Of a stretch of DNA of 64,000 nt, positions 7,776-17,455 are shown one piece after another (within the stretch, counting starts at the first letter, position 1; every line of letters starts with the position of its first letter). This DNA comes from AP-15 sp963736715 (GTDB lineage Bacteria; Pseudomonadota; Alphaproteobacteria; ATCC43930; CGMCC-115725), in contig CAVTQA010000022.1 of NCBI GenBank assembly GCA_963736715.1, positions 186,001 through 250,000 on the forward strand, in the 5' to 3' direction. The translations under genes were made by a program, and so were the position numbers. The notes below the pieces were generated by a model, which saw only the letters and a list, made by a program, of their open reading frames with translations, had not been told where the DNA came from and did not search any database.

Positions 7776-9230
7776 ATGGACGATCGCGCGTTCGCATCTG
7801 CAACCGAACTGACAAACGAAATTCGCGACCGGCGCATCGGCTGCGTCGAATTGCTCGACTTCTACCTAGCGCGCGCGGAGCGGCATAATCCCGGGCTGAA
7901 CGCGATCGTTGTCTGGCAGGCCGACCAAGCGCGAGAACGCGCCCGCGCCGCCGATGCCGCTCTCGCGCGCGGCGAGCGCTGGGGCCGGCTGCACGGCATC
8001 CCGATGACGGTTAAGGAATCCTTCAACGTCGCCGGCCTGCCGACCACTTTTGGCAATCCGCTATGGAAGGACAATATCGCCGCCGACAATGCCTTCCTGA
8101 TCGATCGTCTGCTGCAGGCCGGCGCTATTGTCTTTGGCAAGACTAACGTGCCTTACATGCTCGCCGATGCACAGAGCTACAACGATATTTACGGCACCAC
8201 CAATAACCCATGGGGTCCGACGCGCTCGCCCGGCGGCTCGTCGGGCGGCGAAGCGGCGACACTCGCCGCCGGGCTGTCGGCCCTGGGTGCCGGCAGCGAC
8301 ATTGCAGGCTCCTTGCGCAACCCGGCGCATTACAGCGGCATCTATGGGCACAAACCGACCTGGGGGCTGATCTCGACGCGCGGTCATGCGCCGCCGGGCA
8401 TTATGACGCCTACCGACATATCCGTGGTCGGCCCGATGGCGCGCCATGCCGAGGACTTGGATTTGGCGCTGCGCGCCCTTGCCGGACCAGACCTGCTGCA
8501 GCAGACGGCCTGGCGGGTCGAGTTGCCGCCGCCGCGCAGCCGCCGGTTGGCCGAGTTTCGCGTCGCGGTGTGGGCATCGTCTCCGCTATGCCAGATCGAC
8601 ACTAGTGTATCCGACCTTTTTGATCGCGCCATCGACGCCATCGTGCGCGCTGGGGCGACGGTCGACGATGCCGCGCGACCCGGGATAAGCGACGAGGAGC
8701 ACCACCGTCTATTCATGCTGCTGTTGCGCGCGGCGACGGCGTCGCGCATGCGCGACGAGGATTTCTCCCGGCAGCAGGAGATAGCGGCGACGCTTGCCGA
8801 CGACGACATCAGCGACCGTGCCGCGGTGGCGCGTGGCGCGACATTACTGCACCGCGCCTGGGGCAGTGCCAACGAGACGCGCACAAAATTGCGATACACC
8901 TGGCACGAATTCTTCAAGCGCTTCGACGTATTGCTGACGCCGGTGGCGGCGACCGCTGCTTTCCCGCATGACCGAAACCCCAACCGCGACGAGCGCACGG
9001 TCAAGGTCAACGGCAAATCGGCTCCATACGCGGAGCAGTTATTCTTTGCGGGGCTCGCCAGCTTGTCATATCTGCCGGCAACCGCTGCACCAATCGGCTT
9101 GACCGAAGAGAAACTGCCGGCGGGCCTGCAGATCATCGGGCCGGAGGGTGAGGATCCGACAACGATCGAATTCGCTCGGCTACTCGCGGCCGAGATCGGT
9201 GGCTTCGTGCCGCCACCGGCATACAGTTAA
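7776..9230 (+). CDS. Amidase signature-family hydrolase
   Basis: 484 residues, normal for the family. The Ser-cisSer-Lys triad is visible: Lys80 in MTVKESF, Ser156 in SPGGSSGGEAA, and nucleophile Ser179 in GSDIAGSLRNPA. These enzymes hydrolyse amides or, as GatA, act in tRNA amidation; lack of gatB/gatC neighbours and the divergent C-terminus point to a free amidase with unknown substrate. The C-terminal portion contains LPAGLQIIGPEGED, the usual last strand. The gene is intact and monocistronic. A start at 7776 is supported by AGGAGCGCAAGGGT upstream. Confidence 0.9.
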   Translation: MDDRAFASATELTNEIRDRRIGCVELLDFYLARAERHNPGLNAIVVWQADQARERARAADAALARGERWGRLHGIPMTVKESFNVAGLPTTFGNPLWKDNIAADNAFLIDRLLQAGAIVFGKTNVPYMLADAQSYNDIYGTTNNPWGPTRSPGGSSGGEAATLAAGLSALGAGSDIAGSLRNPAHYSGIYGHKPTWGLISTRGHAPPGIMTPTDISVVGPMARHAEDLDLALRALAGPDLLQQTAWRVELPPPRSRRLAEFRVAVWASSPLCQIDTSVSDLFDRAIDAIVRAGATVDDAARPGISDEEHHRLFMLLLRAATASRMRDEDFSRQQEIAATLADDDISDRAAVARGATLLHRAWGSANETRTKLRYTWHEFFKRFDVLLTPVAATAAFPHDRNPNRDERTVKVNGKSAPYAEQLFFAGLASLSYLPATAAPIGLTEEKLPAGLQIIGPEGEDPTTIEFARLLAAEIGGFVPPPAYS

Positions 9231-9339
9231 AGTCGCGAGTGGCGGCGGATAGAGCAAGCGCGAGCCGAAATTATCGAGCGCCAGCATTCCAAGGCGCCGA
9301 AGCCAGGTGGCAATCTGCCGGTTCGCTTCCACCGAGGAC

Positions 9340-9382
9340 CGGAGAGTTCGAGTCCTGTTCCGTCCAGCGGTGAGGCGGCGGC
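9340..9382 (+). repeat. T-arm-like repeat, divergent copy G
   Basis: ACCGGAGAGTTCGAGTCCTG followed by TTCCGTCCAGCGGTGAG aligns along its length with the T-arm-like family (ACCGAGGGTTCGAATCC then TCTCCCTCCGGCGGCGAG). It lies in the otherwise empty gap between the amidase and queA. Confidence 0.45.
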
Positions 9383-9529
9383 TAACTCAGAACGATACGC
9401 CAGATGCTGATCGATGCACCACCTATCTCCGCCGTTCCGCGTTGACAGCGAGATGGCAGCAAAACTGCGCCGGCCCGCGCTTCCGATTGACGAAAGATAT
9501 GCTGGGGCACCATCTCCGGCCGCGAGGTT

Positions 9530-10585
9530 ATGCACATAAACGATTTCGATTTCGAACTGCCGCGCGAACTGATCGCGCTGCATCCGTGCGAGCCGCGCGA
9601 TGCGGCGCGGCTGTTGGTGATCCCCGCAGCGGGGGGGTTCGACGACCGCCGGATTTCGGACTTACCGGCACTGCTGCATCCCGGCGATCTTCTCGTCTTC
9701 AACGACACCAAGGTCATCCCGGCGCGGCTGACCGGCCGGCGCGGCGAGGCTGTGGTCGAGGTCACGCTTTACCGCGACCTCGGCGAGGGTTCATGGCGCG
9801 CTTTTGCGAAGGGCGCGCGGCGCTTGCGGACGGGCGACCGTCTGGTCTTCGCCGAAGCTGTTGCCGCCGTGGTCGACGAAAAACACACCGAGGGTGACGT
9901 GACCTTGCGGTTTAACCTCGACACTGCCGCTTTTCGGGAGGCGCTCACCCGCCACGGCTCGATGCCGCTACCACCTTACATCAAGCGGCCACGCGGCGGC
10001 GATCCACGCGATCGTCAGGATTATCAGACGATCTTCGCCCGGACCGAGGGGGCCGTCGCGGCGCCGACCGCCGGACTTCACTTCACCGCCTCCCTGCTCG
10101 AGGCGCTCGCCCGTCGCGGCATCGGCTGGACCACGCTGACCTTGCATGTCGGGCCCGGCACCTTTCTGCCGGTCAAGGTCACCGATCCGCGCAATCACCC
10201 GATGCACGCTGAATGGGGAGTTGTTTCGGCCGAAACCGCCGAAAGGATCGCCGCGGTGCGGCGCGAGGGTGGGCGCATCATCGCGGTCGGAACGACCAGC
10301 CTGCGCCTCCTCGAAACCGCCGCAGCCGAGAACGGCGATGTGCGCGCCTTTGCCGGCGACACCCGGTTATTCATCATTCCGGGCTACCGTTTCCGCGCGA
10401 TCGACATGCTGCTGACCAATTTCCATCTCCCGCGTTCGACGCTGTTGATGCTGGTCGCCGCACTCGCCCGGCTCGGACGCATCAAATCCGCCTACTCTCA
10501 CGCCGTCACCCGCGGCTATCGGTTCTTCTCGTATGGCGACGCCTGCCTGATCGAGCGCAGTCGATTGCCCGGAATGCAAGGGTAA
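9530..10585 (+). CDS. queA: S-adenosylmethionine:tRNA ribosyltransferase-isomerase
   Basis: 351 residues, the usual length. QueA transfers and isomerises the ribosyl group of SAM onto 7-aminomethyl-deazaguanine in tRNA to make epoxyqueuosine. Diagnostic stretches: DFDFELPRELIALHPCEPRD, LLVFNDTKVIPARL, VAAPTAGLHFT, and LTLHVGPGTFLPVK. The usual neighbour tgt is not present, so this housekeeping gene stands alone among accessory genes. It converges on the ornithine cyclodeaminase-like gene with only 6 bp between stop codons. Confidence 0.95.
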   Translation: MHINDFDFELPRELIALHPCEPRDAARLLVIPAAGGFDDRRISDLPALLHPGDLLVFNDTKVIPARLTGRRGEAVVEVTLYRDLGEGSWRAFAKGARRLRTGDRLVFAEAVAAVVDEKHTEGDVTLRFNLDTAAFREALTRHGSMPLPPYIKRPRGGDPRDRQDYQTIFARTEGAVAAPTAGLHFTASLLEALARRGIGWTTLTLHVGPGTFLPVKVTDPRNHPMHAEWGVVSAETAERIAAVRREGGRIIAVGTTSLRLLETAAAENGDVRAFAGDTRLFIIPGYRFRAIDMLLTNFHLPRSTLLMLVAALARLGRIKSAYSHAVTRGYRFFSYGDACLIERSRLPGMQG

Positions 10586-10591
10586 ACGACC

Positions 10592-11497
10592 TCAGGCGGT
10601 GACGAGTGTGGCGGCCTTGTCGCAGACGAGTTTCGCCGTCGCGATGTCTTCGATCGCGAGCCCTACCGACTTGAATACCGTCGTCTCGGACAACGGAACC
10701 GGTTTTGTTCCGGTGAAGATCTCACCGGCCTCGGCGTAGATCTCCGCCCCGGAAAGGATTACGTCGCCGGACTCCTTGAGAACTGCCTCCCGTGAATCCA
10801 CGACGAGGATGTTGCCCATCACCCGGTCGTCGAGCTCGCGCCAATTGGGGCGCGGCGAGCCGACGGCATTCACATGCGCTCCCGGCTTGAGCCAATCCCC
10901 GTCGAGGATCGGCTGGAGCGCGTTCGTCGCGGTCACAACCACATCCGCGCCGCGTACCGCGTCGGCGATCGACATCGCCCTGGCATTATGTTGTTCGGCA
11001 AACCGCGCGGCATGGGCGGCTGTGCGGCTCCACACGCGGATTTCGTCGAGATGGCGCACCCGGGAGAGCGCCTGCAAGTGAGCACGCGCCTGAACTCCGC
11101 TGCCGACCAGTGCTAGCACGCGAGCGTCGGGGGCCGCGAGATATTTCGTAACAGCCGCCGAGACTGCCGCCGTGCGCATCTCGGTAATGAGGCGGCCGTC
11201 CATGACCGCCAGCGGCTCGCCGGTGTCGGGACGAAACAGCAGGATCATAGCATGATGCGTCGCTGTGCCGGTCCCCTCATTGACTGGGTAGAAGCTGACG
11301 AGCTTCGCCCCCATTGCCTCGCGCGCCACCGCCGGCATGATGCCGAGATACCGCTTTCCTTCTTCCACCGTCAGCATATTGCGCATGGGTTGCACGACCT
11401 GCCCGAGCGAGAACTCGGCGAGGGCATTCTCCATGGCCGGGATCAATTCATCCCACTGCAGCAGCGCCCGAACCTGTTCCTCGTCCAGATACAGCAC
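10592..11497 (-). CDS. Ornithine cyclodeaminase/mu-crystallin family protein
   Basis: 301 residues. It has the N-terminal substrate-binding region with KLVSFYPVN, and a Rossmann fold with LALVGSGVQARAHLQAL (NAD(P)-binding glycine motif) near residue 130. Later ANALQPILDGDWLKPGAHVN and VVDSREAVLKESGDV are typical of the family. Members include ornithine cyclodeaminase, alanine dehydrogenase and ketimine reductases; the sequence does not decide among them. It starts at the ATG of MLYLDEEQVRALL. A 14-bp triplicated sequence lies just upstream. Confidence 0.85.
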   Translation of the reverse strand: MLYLDEEQVRALLQWDELIPAMENALAEFSLGQVVQPMRNMLTVEEGKRYLGIMPAVAREAMGAKLVSFYPVNEGTGTATHHAMILLFRPDTGEPLAVMDGRLITEMRTAAVSAAVTKYLAAPDARVLALVGSGVQARAHLQALSRVRHLDEIRVWSRTAAHAARFAEQHNARAMSIADAVRGADVVVTATNALQPILDGDWLKPGAHVNAVGSPRPNWRELDDRVMGNILVVDSREAVLKESGDVILSGAEIYAEAGEIFTGTKPVPLSETTVFKSVGLAIEDIATAKLVCDKAATLVTA

Positions 11498-11527
11498 GAC
11501 CGGTACGCCGCTGTGACGCCCTGGGCA

Positions 11528-11567
11528 CGATTAGCCGGGAGCGATTAGCCGGGAGCGATTAGCGGGG
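11528..11567 (+). repeat. Tandem triplication, 14-bp unit
   Basis: CGATTAGCCGGGAG occurs twice head to tail and a third, slightly altered unit (CGATTAGCGGGG) follows. It sits between the start of the cyclodeaminase gene and the stop of the MlaC-like gene. Similar short tandem expansions are concentrated in the IS66 at the window end. Confidence 0.85.
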
Positions 11568-11572
11568 CGCGA

Positions 11573-12181
11573 CTAACGCGCCGCGCTCGCTGTCTTCTCC
11601 CGCATCATCGCGATGAGGCCGCGTACTTGACCGCCATTGCGCTGCACGACCGAGGCGAATTCGGAGCGCTGGGTGGCCATCATGCTGATGCCTTCGACGA
11701 TAACGTCGCTGATCTTGTAGGTCCCGTTCTCGGTCACCAGCCGCCAATCGATCTTCATCGGTGAAGCGCCACCTGGGCTGATCACGTCGGTCGACACAAT
11801 GACCCCATCACCGTCGCTCCGGCTGCCGCGGACTTTCAAAGCCTCGCCACCGAAATTCGACAGTCGCGCCGTGTACACGAAAACAACATAGTCCTCGAAC
11901 AGCTTCACGAATTCTTGCTGCTCCTCCTCGCTCGCGGTGCGCCAATAACGGCCGAGTACGAATCGCGCAATGCCGGGACAATCGAAATCGGTGTGGAACA
12001 ACTCGCGAAAGCGCGCCTCCCTGAAGCTGGGATCGGTCTTGTTGTTGAGCACCTCGACGGCGCGGTCCCAGAGTTGGTTCATGAAGGCGACCGCATCGGC
12101 AGGGTTCACCATGGGTGTCGCCGCGATGGATGCGTTCGCGAACAGGATGAAGAGACCGGTCAGAAGGGAACGGCGCATCAT
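11573..12181 (-). CDS. MlaC/Ttg2D-like periplasmic phospholipid-binding protein
   Basis: 202 residues with a Sec signal peptide (MMRRSLLTGLFILFANASIA). The mature part shows FRELFHTDFDCPGIARFVLG and RTASEEEQQEFVKLFEDYVV, the MlaC signature, then KIDWRLVTENGTYKISDVIV and SEFASVVQRNGGQVRGLI. MlaC shuttles phospholipids across the periplasm between outer-membrane MlaA and the inner-membrane MlaFEDB ABC transporter. No mla partners are adjacent, so this is an orphan paralogue; related orphans serve hopanoid transport (HpnM) in some alphaproteobacteria, an alternative here. Promoter and terminator are not evident. Confidence 0.85.
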   Translation of the reverse strand: MMRRSLLTGLFILFANASIAATPMVNPADAVAFMNQLWDRAVEVLNNKTDPSFREARFRELFHTDFDCPGIARFVLGRYWRTASEEEQQEFVKLFEDYVVFVYTARLSNFGGEALKVRGSRSDGDGVIVSTDVISPGGASPMKIDWRLVTENGTYKISDVIVEGISMMATQRSEFASVVQRNGGQVRGLIAMMREKTASAAR

Positions 12182-12365
12182 GTCAGTTTACCCCCCAAGT
12201 GAGGAAGCGATCTTAGCGCGAAAGCCGATGTTCGGACACCCGGAATTAATGGTTCCGTAACGCTATCGGCTTTGACCGTTTTTTGACGAGGCTGCGTGGT
12301 AACCGTTGGCGGAAGCCGGTGGGTTCCCTACATTCTTAGCGAATTTCGCAGAAGGGGCGAGCAAT

Positions 12366-13025
12366 ATGTGGCCGTTCATGCGTGATAAGCTGGCCGTCCC
12401 CCGGCCCGAGGACTGTCTACCTGGACGGGACCAGCCGCTGCCGCTACCCGAGCGGCATTTCGTCAACCACCATCCGCTTGCTGGGCCTTATCCCGCTGGC
12501 ATGCAGAAGGCTCTTTTCGGGCTCGGCTGCTTCTGGGGCGCGGAGCGGGTGTTCTGGCAGGCGCCAGGCGTCTGGGTCACCGCGGTCGGCTATGCCGGCG
12601 GCTCGACGCCGAACCCGACCTACGAAGAGGTATGCAGCGGCCTTACCGGCCACACCGAAGCCGTGCTCGTCGTTTATGATCCCAAGTTGACAAGCTACGA
12701 GGCATTGCTCAAGCTGTTCTGGGAGAGCCATGACCCGACCCAGGGCATGCGGCAGGGCAACGACGTCGGGACGCAATACCGGTCGGCAATCTATACGTTC
12801 TCGCCGGAGCAGCAGGGCGCCGCCGAGGCGTCCCAGCAGGCCTATGAAGATCAGCTCGCGGCGGCGGGATTGGGCAAGATCACCACCGAGATCCGCGAGG
12901 CTCCGCCCTTTTACTTTGCCGAGGGGTATCACCAGCAGTACTTGGCGAAGAACCCGAACGGCTATTGCGGCCTCGGCGGCACCGGCGTTACCTGTCCGAC
13001 ACCCGCAACGGTCGCTGCCGCTTAA
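12366..13025 (+). CDS. msrA: Peptide-methionine (S)-S-oxide reductase
   Basis: 219 residues from the ATG at 12366, preceded by AAGGGGCGAGCAAT; the upstream in-frame start at 12306 has no such site. Catalytic Cys55 lies in FGLGCFWGAERVFW; other family blocks are GYAGGSTPNPTYEEVCSG, HTEAVLVVYDP, and DVGTQYRSAIY. A C-terminal GYCGLGGTGVTCP offers the recycling cysteines. MsrA reduces methionine-S-sulfoxide in oxidised proteins using thioredoxin. No signal peptide, so it acts in the cytoplasm. Confidence 0.95.
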   Translation: MWPFMRDKLAVPRPEDCLPGRDQPLPLPERHFVNHHPLAGPYPAGMQKALFGLGCFWGAERVFWQAPGVWVTAVGYAGGSTPNPTYEEVCSGLTGHTEAVLVVYDPKLTSYEALLKLFWESHDPTQGMRQGNDVGTQYRSAIYTFSPEQQGAAEASQQAYEDQLAAAGLGKITTEIREAPPFYFAEGYHQQYLAKNPNGYCGLGGTGVTCPTPATVAAA

Positions 13026-13109
13026 AATAGGTCCGCGCCCCTATCGGGCGCCCGGATATCGAAGCGGGAGTGCTCGTCCGCTTCGCGGAGCTTGTGCTAT
13101 CCTGTCGGT

Positions 13110-13841
13110 ATGACTCGCGGCATCGCGAAGCAAAATCTCCCCGTTCTTGTCTTCTCCGGCCTGATGGCGGCGTCCCTCGGGGGTTTGATGCTGCTGCCGC
13201 CGATTCCGCAGGATCAAAGCTATCATCTGTTCGCCGACTGCCGAACCGTGGCCGGTATTCCAAACTTTTGGAACGTCGTTTCGAATATCCCTTTCATTGC
13301 AATCGGTGCCGCGGGCCTCTGGCGATTTCGCGATGGTCCGGCAACCATCATCCTGTTCATAGGGTTTTTGCTGACCGGCATCGGCTCGTCCTACTATCAC
13401 TGGCACCCGAATGACGCGACGCTGTTCTGGGACCGGCTGCCGATGACGTTGAGCTTTGCGGCAATCCTCAGTCTCGGGGTCGCTGAGCGCGTGAACTCGA
13501 GAACAGGAGCCGTTCTGTTGTGGCCATTGCTCGCAACCGGCTTGTTCAGCCTGTTGTTGTGGCGTTGGACCGACGATTTGCGGCTATATTTCTGGGCGCA
13601 GTTTTTTCCCTGCGTCGCGTTACTGCTGCTATTCGTCCTTTATCCACCGAAGTACACCGGCACCCGTTACTGGATCATCGCCGCGGCGCTGTACGCGCTG
13701 GCCAAGGTCTTCGAATTTTCCGACTATGCGATTTTTTCGGCGGGATACTTGTTGAGCGGACACACGCTCAAGCATCTCGCGGCCGCCGCCGCATGCTTTG
13801 CGATCTTGAGATGGTTCCAGACCCGCCGGCTGCTGACGTAA
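13110..13841 (+). CDS. Ceramidase-like (CREST superfamily) integral membrane protein
   Basis: 243 residues from MTRGIAKQNLP with about seven hydrophobic helices. Residues that could hold the metal site of alkaline ceramidase/CREST hydrolases are visible: SSYYHWHPNDATLFWDRLPM in the centre and SGHTLKHLAAA near the C-terminus, plus NVVSNIPFIAIGA near the N-terminus. In eukaryotes these enzymes cleave ceramide; bacterial members may act on sphingolipids, ornithine lipids or hopanoids. An in-frame start 18 bp upstream is possible. Orientation and gap suggest its own promoter after msrA. Confidence 0.75.
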   Translation: MTRGIAKQNLPVLVFSGLMAASLGGLMLLPPIPQDQSYHLFADCRTVAGIPNFWNVVSNIPFIAIGAAGLWRFRDGPATIILFIGFLLTGIGSSYYHWHPNDATLFWDRLPMTLSFAAILSLGVAERVNSRTGAVLLWPLLATGLFSLLLWRWTDDLRLYFWAQFFPCVALLLLFVLYPPKYTGTRYWIIAAALYALAKVFEFSDYAIFSAGYLLSGHTLKHLAAAAACFAILRWFQTRRLLT

Positions 13842-13851
13842 CAACCACCGG

Positions 13852-15280
13852 CTATTTGGACTTCGGCCCGTCCGCATGGTCTTCGAGTCCCGAAAGCCGA
13901 TTCAGCATGGATTCGACCTCGGCGCGCTGCGCCTGAATGTACTCGTAATATAGCCGCTCGACCCGGCGGTATGGCGTGCCGCGAACGCTGGCGAGCATAT
14001 CGCGCCGCTCGTCGTGGCTGGCGAGGATGGCGTCGTATTTCTCGTGAAAATAGCGGAGGTTCGCATCTAGCTTCACGAAGCGTTCGTCGGATAACAAATC
14101 GATCGCTCGCTGCGTCTTGCCCATCCGGAACGGCGACTGAAGCGTGAACAGCCGAAACGTTGTATCGTAGAGATCGTTCGGCTCGTGGACAGGCAGCGTC
14201 TTGAGCAGCGCGCCGTGCCGCGTCGGCAGCCAGTGAAATTCGTGCAGTGCGTCCCGCGCGGGCCCGTCTTGCTGTATTTCCCGGTAGTCCTCGATATTTC
14301 CCTCGGTGCCCAGCTCGGCCAAGTTCACAAATTCGTTTGCGGGCAGGGCGAGATTGAATATCTGACGAAACTTAACGGCCTGCACCGACAGTGGCGACCA
14401 GATATTGGCGGCTGCCAAGGCGTTGCGTAACGTATGAACACAGTTGTCTGCCCAGACACTCCAATTGTAGTCGGCGTCGCCCTCGGCGTATTCGCGGTTC
14501 TTGTCGTTCAGGAAAGCGATGACTTCGTCCAACATGCTTTCAGTCACCGGAACGCGCGCGCAGAAAACCGACCGCGCAAATTGCAACGCAAGGTCGGTGC
14601 CGATGCCCTCGTTCGCAACAAAATTTTCAAGGCCGGCCCCGCCTCTGGCGGACGGGTAGTCGTGAAACTCGACGCCCGTGGTAGATGCCCTTCTCGATCG
14701 CGTCGTGCACAGTGGCGTCGAAATGGGCTTGGGTCAGACGCTCGCCAAATTTGAGATTGCCCTGATAGAAGAGTTCGTACCCTGGGATCGCCACCCAATT
14801 GACGTTCCGGAACCAGCGATTGACGCTCACACCCGCACCGTGCTCGGGATCGTCCAGCCGGGTCGCTGCGACTCGGCACCGCCGCAGCTGCGGGAATGGC
14901 GCCTGTTCGTCCTTGCAGGCGCCTTTGATGTACATGACTGCGTGGCCTGCGACCCCGCCCTCGCCCTTCAGCTTGGAGCGAAATTGGCTGGTTGCACAGA
15001 GCTCAACATAGTAGGGAAAAAGCTGATCATAGACAGGGTCGGGACGCCGCTCGACGATGATACGCTCCGGCTTTAGCATGAAGCGTGCGATTACGCCGTC
15101 ATCACCGCACCCACTGAGCAGGAGTACGATCGCCGCGAGAGCCACGGCGAAAATGCCGCGACTGCCTCTTCTATCAAGCCGGTCGTCGACCCTCGATGCC
15201 GACGCGATGACGGCTAGCACCAACTGAGGTAAGTCTCGGCACCCTTGAATTTCGCTAGCTTCGGGCATAGAAGCAACCAT
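13852..15280 (-). pseudogene. Hypothetical lipoprotein, one frameshift
   Basis: Two adjoining minus-strand frames belong together. The 5' part has a signal sequence with lipobox (IVLLLSGCGDD) and reads on to HFDATVHDAIEKGIYHG. The 3' part starts VEFHDYPSARGGAGLENFV and ends near 13852. The change of frame is at the CCC run around 14673-14676. Features include DYNWSVWADNCVHTLRNALA, reminiscent of the catalytic Cys-containing segment of DUF4105/Lnb-like periplasmic proteins, but I cannot assign the family. If the indel is technical, the product has about 450 residues. The exact start among the N-terminal candidates is uncertain. Confidence 0.55.
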
Positions 15281-15353
15281 CCCGCGAGCCCACCATTATC
15301 TGGTTATTGAGAGGGTTCTTGGGCCGGCGTCCGGTAGTCTCGAAAGTACCGGA

Positions 15354-16916
15354 TCAGGCGCGTTTAGTAAAACCGATGTCGTCGCTGATCACCGCAGTTG
15401 GCCCGATTGGGACCTTTCGCGGATTCGGCAAGTGAAGGTTTACGAATTCAATCTTATCGTTCCACACCTTCCGCAAAAAGTCCTCGAACACCTGGATCGT
15501 GAGCTGCTCGCCTGGGCAGCGTCGATAGCCGAAACCGAACGGAGCGAACCCGGCGTAGTCACAGACCGGCAATGGCTTGCCATCGGCAACGCCGAAGACG
15601 GTGCCAAACCCGCTATTGGTCAGGCCCGCCTTGCGGCCATCGGCGACATTGAATGTCGTAATCTCAAAGGGGCACCGGGCAAAACCGATCTGTTGGCATT
15701 TGGCCTCGTCGATCTGATCGCTCGTCGGCACATGCTTGTAGCGATCGGGATCAAACTGCTGCGGGTTGCTCCAGTGACGGGGATCGAAGCTGGTCTCGGT
15801 ATGCGGAGTGACGATGTAGCCGTGTCGTTCGTAGCGAGATCCCATTGCTTCATAGGGTGATTCGCCGTAAGCTGATCGCCGGGCTTCCTCGACCGCCGAG
15901 AGGCTTCCGCCATTCGGGGATATCGTGCGGAACAGCTCCATTACGATCAGCTCGAGCGGCGTGTATGGCGAGCCGGTTGAGTGATCATAGTCACCGCTCA
16001 TCGTCTTCGTGAACGATGCGCGCACCTCCGGGTCGCCGCTGTCCTTGCTCAGGCGAGACATGATGCCGAAGATCGAGTTGCCCCATTGGCTGAGGGCAAC
16101 GAAATTGTGGAAGCATTCGAAGACGATGTCTTTGTTGCTGAAATGCTCTCCATTCCCGGCATTCTTGAGCCAGTACCAGGCGAAAGTCTTTTCAGGATTC
16201 GGCGTCCGTCCGTTGGCGACATCCTTGACCTTCTGGTCGATCCACTGCTTGAGCGGGTCGAGTAGCGCGCGCACCTTCATGTAGTTCTCGTAGACGATCG
16301 GCTGCATCGGGTTCCGATAGGCGAGGACGGTATTAAAGCTCTCGCCGATCTGCCGGACCTCAGCGGGGACCGCATCGCCCTTCACGCCGAGATGGAGATC
16401 CCAGTAAATGTCGAAGTAATAGTCGAGATAATGCCGCATAAAGGGCTTTCCGGCGTACTGCGGATCGAGCAGCCGATCGAAAAACGCGACCACCTTAGCC
16501 TGGTACATTGGGCGGTAAAGATCCGGCGTGACAGCCGAGAAGTAGATCCTCTTGCGCAGGTTGTTGTCGCCGCGTTCGGCCAGCCCTTGGAGGAAAACGG
16601 TGACGCCCTCCTCTGGCGTCGGCTGCCAGCTTTTGTAGATCAGCCCCCAAAGATCGAACGGAAGGGCATTCTCCTTACTCAAGGTTACGTCGATCATGGG
16701 GAGAGCCGGCCTCTCCCCTTCATAAATGCTCGTCAGGAAAAACGGGATGACGGCATGTTCTACGTAATCGCGGTCGAAATTGCTGGGGATGGAGCTGCGG
16801 AACCGGGCCAGGGCAGCGCTGACGTCATCCGGCGGCCCATCATATGAACCCGCTCGCGCGGACAGCAATCCTGCCGGGGTGGCTGTGGCGGCGGCGAGAA
16901 GAGCTCGTCGATCCAT
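15354..16916 (-). CDS. Cytochrome P450 with signal-like N-terminus
   Basis: 520 residues. The haem-binding loop FAPFGFGYRRCPGEQL (Cys about 467) and the K-helix ExxR motif in ELIVMELFRTISP are both present, with a PERF-like FDPRHWSNPQQFDPDRY region between. The first 23 residues, MDRRALLAAATATPAGLLSA plus RAG, look like a secretion or Tat-like signal rather than a membrane anchor, unusual because bacterial P450s are cytosolic. No ferredoxin or reductase gene is adjacent. Substrate unknown. Family assignment is firm; export is an inference. Confidence 0.85.
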   Translation of the reverse strand: MDRRALLAAATATPAGLLSARAGSYDGPPDDVSAALARFRSSIPSNFDRDYVEHAVIPFFLTSIYEGERPALPMIDVTLSKENALPFDLWGLIYKSWQPTPEEGVTVFLQGLAERGDNNLRKRIYFSAVTPDLYRPMYQAKVVAFFDRLLDPQYAGKPFMRHYLDYYFDIYWDLHLGVKGDAVPAEVRQIGESFNTVLAYRNPMQPIVYENYMKVRALLDPLKQWIDQKVKDVANGRTPNPEKTFAWYWLKNAGNGEHFSNKDIVFECFHNFVALSQWGNSIFGIMSRLSKDSGDPEVRASFTKTMSGDYDHSTGSPYTPLELIVMELFRTISPNGGSLSAVEEARRSAYGESPYEAMGSRYERHGYIVTPHTETSFDPRHWSNPQQFDPDRYKHVPTSDQIDEAKCQQIGFARCPFEITTFNVADGRKAGLTNSGFGTVFGVADGKPLPVCDYAGFAPFGFGYRRCPGEQLTIQVFEDFLRKVWNDKIEFVNLHLPNPRKVPIGPTAVISDDIGFTKRA

Positions 16917-17452
16917 CGGAATCTGCTCCCAAGTCTGGCTGCCCTTAGGATTGGGACCGCAAAACCCCCTTCCTCGGCATCTCGGCTGCGTGTTTCAAAT
17001 TAATCGACATTCCCCGGATTCCCGAGGGTGTTGAGGCCATGATCGGGTAGTGGGGTTTTGATGGCAACGATAATCGTCTACCGCGTGCCCAGTCGACAGC
17101 TCGAAACACCCGATCGACCGTGTTGAGGCGCTGGAACCGATCGCTCTACCCTGATCCAGGCGCACTTCCGCCGTCCTCGTCTCGGATGAGGTTGAGCCTG
17201 AGATCACCGGGAGACGTGTGCCGAACCAATGCGCCCCTTGACCGCCACGACTCGTCGACACCCCGTAGATTGTACCGCGATGTAGAGGTCCGCCCACGCC
17301 ACATCCCGACCGACGGGTCCGCTTCAACCGCCTCCCGCTTCTCGATTTCGGTCACAGCATCGAATCAAGCTGCCGTATCGCCGCCCACCTACAACCAACG
17401 CATGTTAGCCAATCTTATGAGCAACTATCACGCCTGGTAGTCAGACACTTAG
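16917..17452. other. No gene seen between P450 and ISAzo13 element
   Basis: Open frames on both strands have no recognisable content and poor codon character. It presumably holds the P450 promoter next to 16917; I see no clear -35/-10 pair. Confidence 0.45.
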
Positions 17453-17455
17453 GGC

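Noticed and set aside
9231..9529. Small gene between amidase and queA
   Set aside because: Candidate frames have no recognisable content; the stretch contains a divergent T-arm repeat instead.
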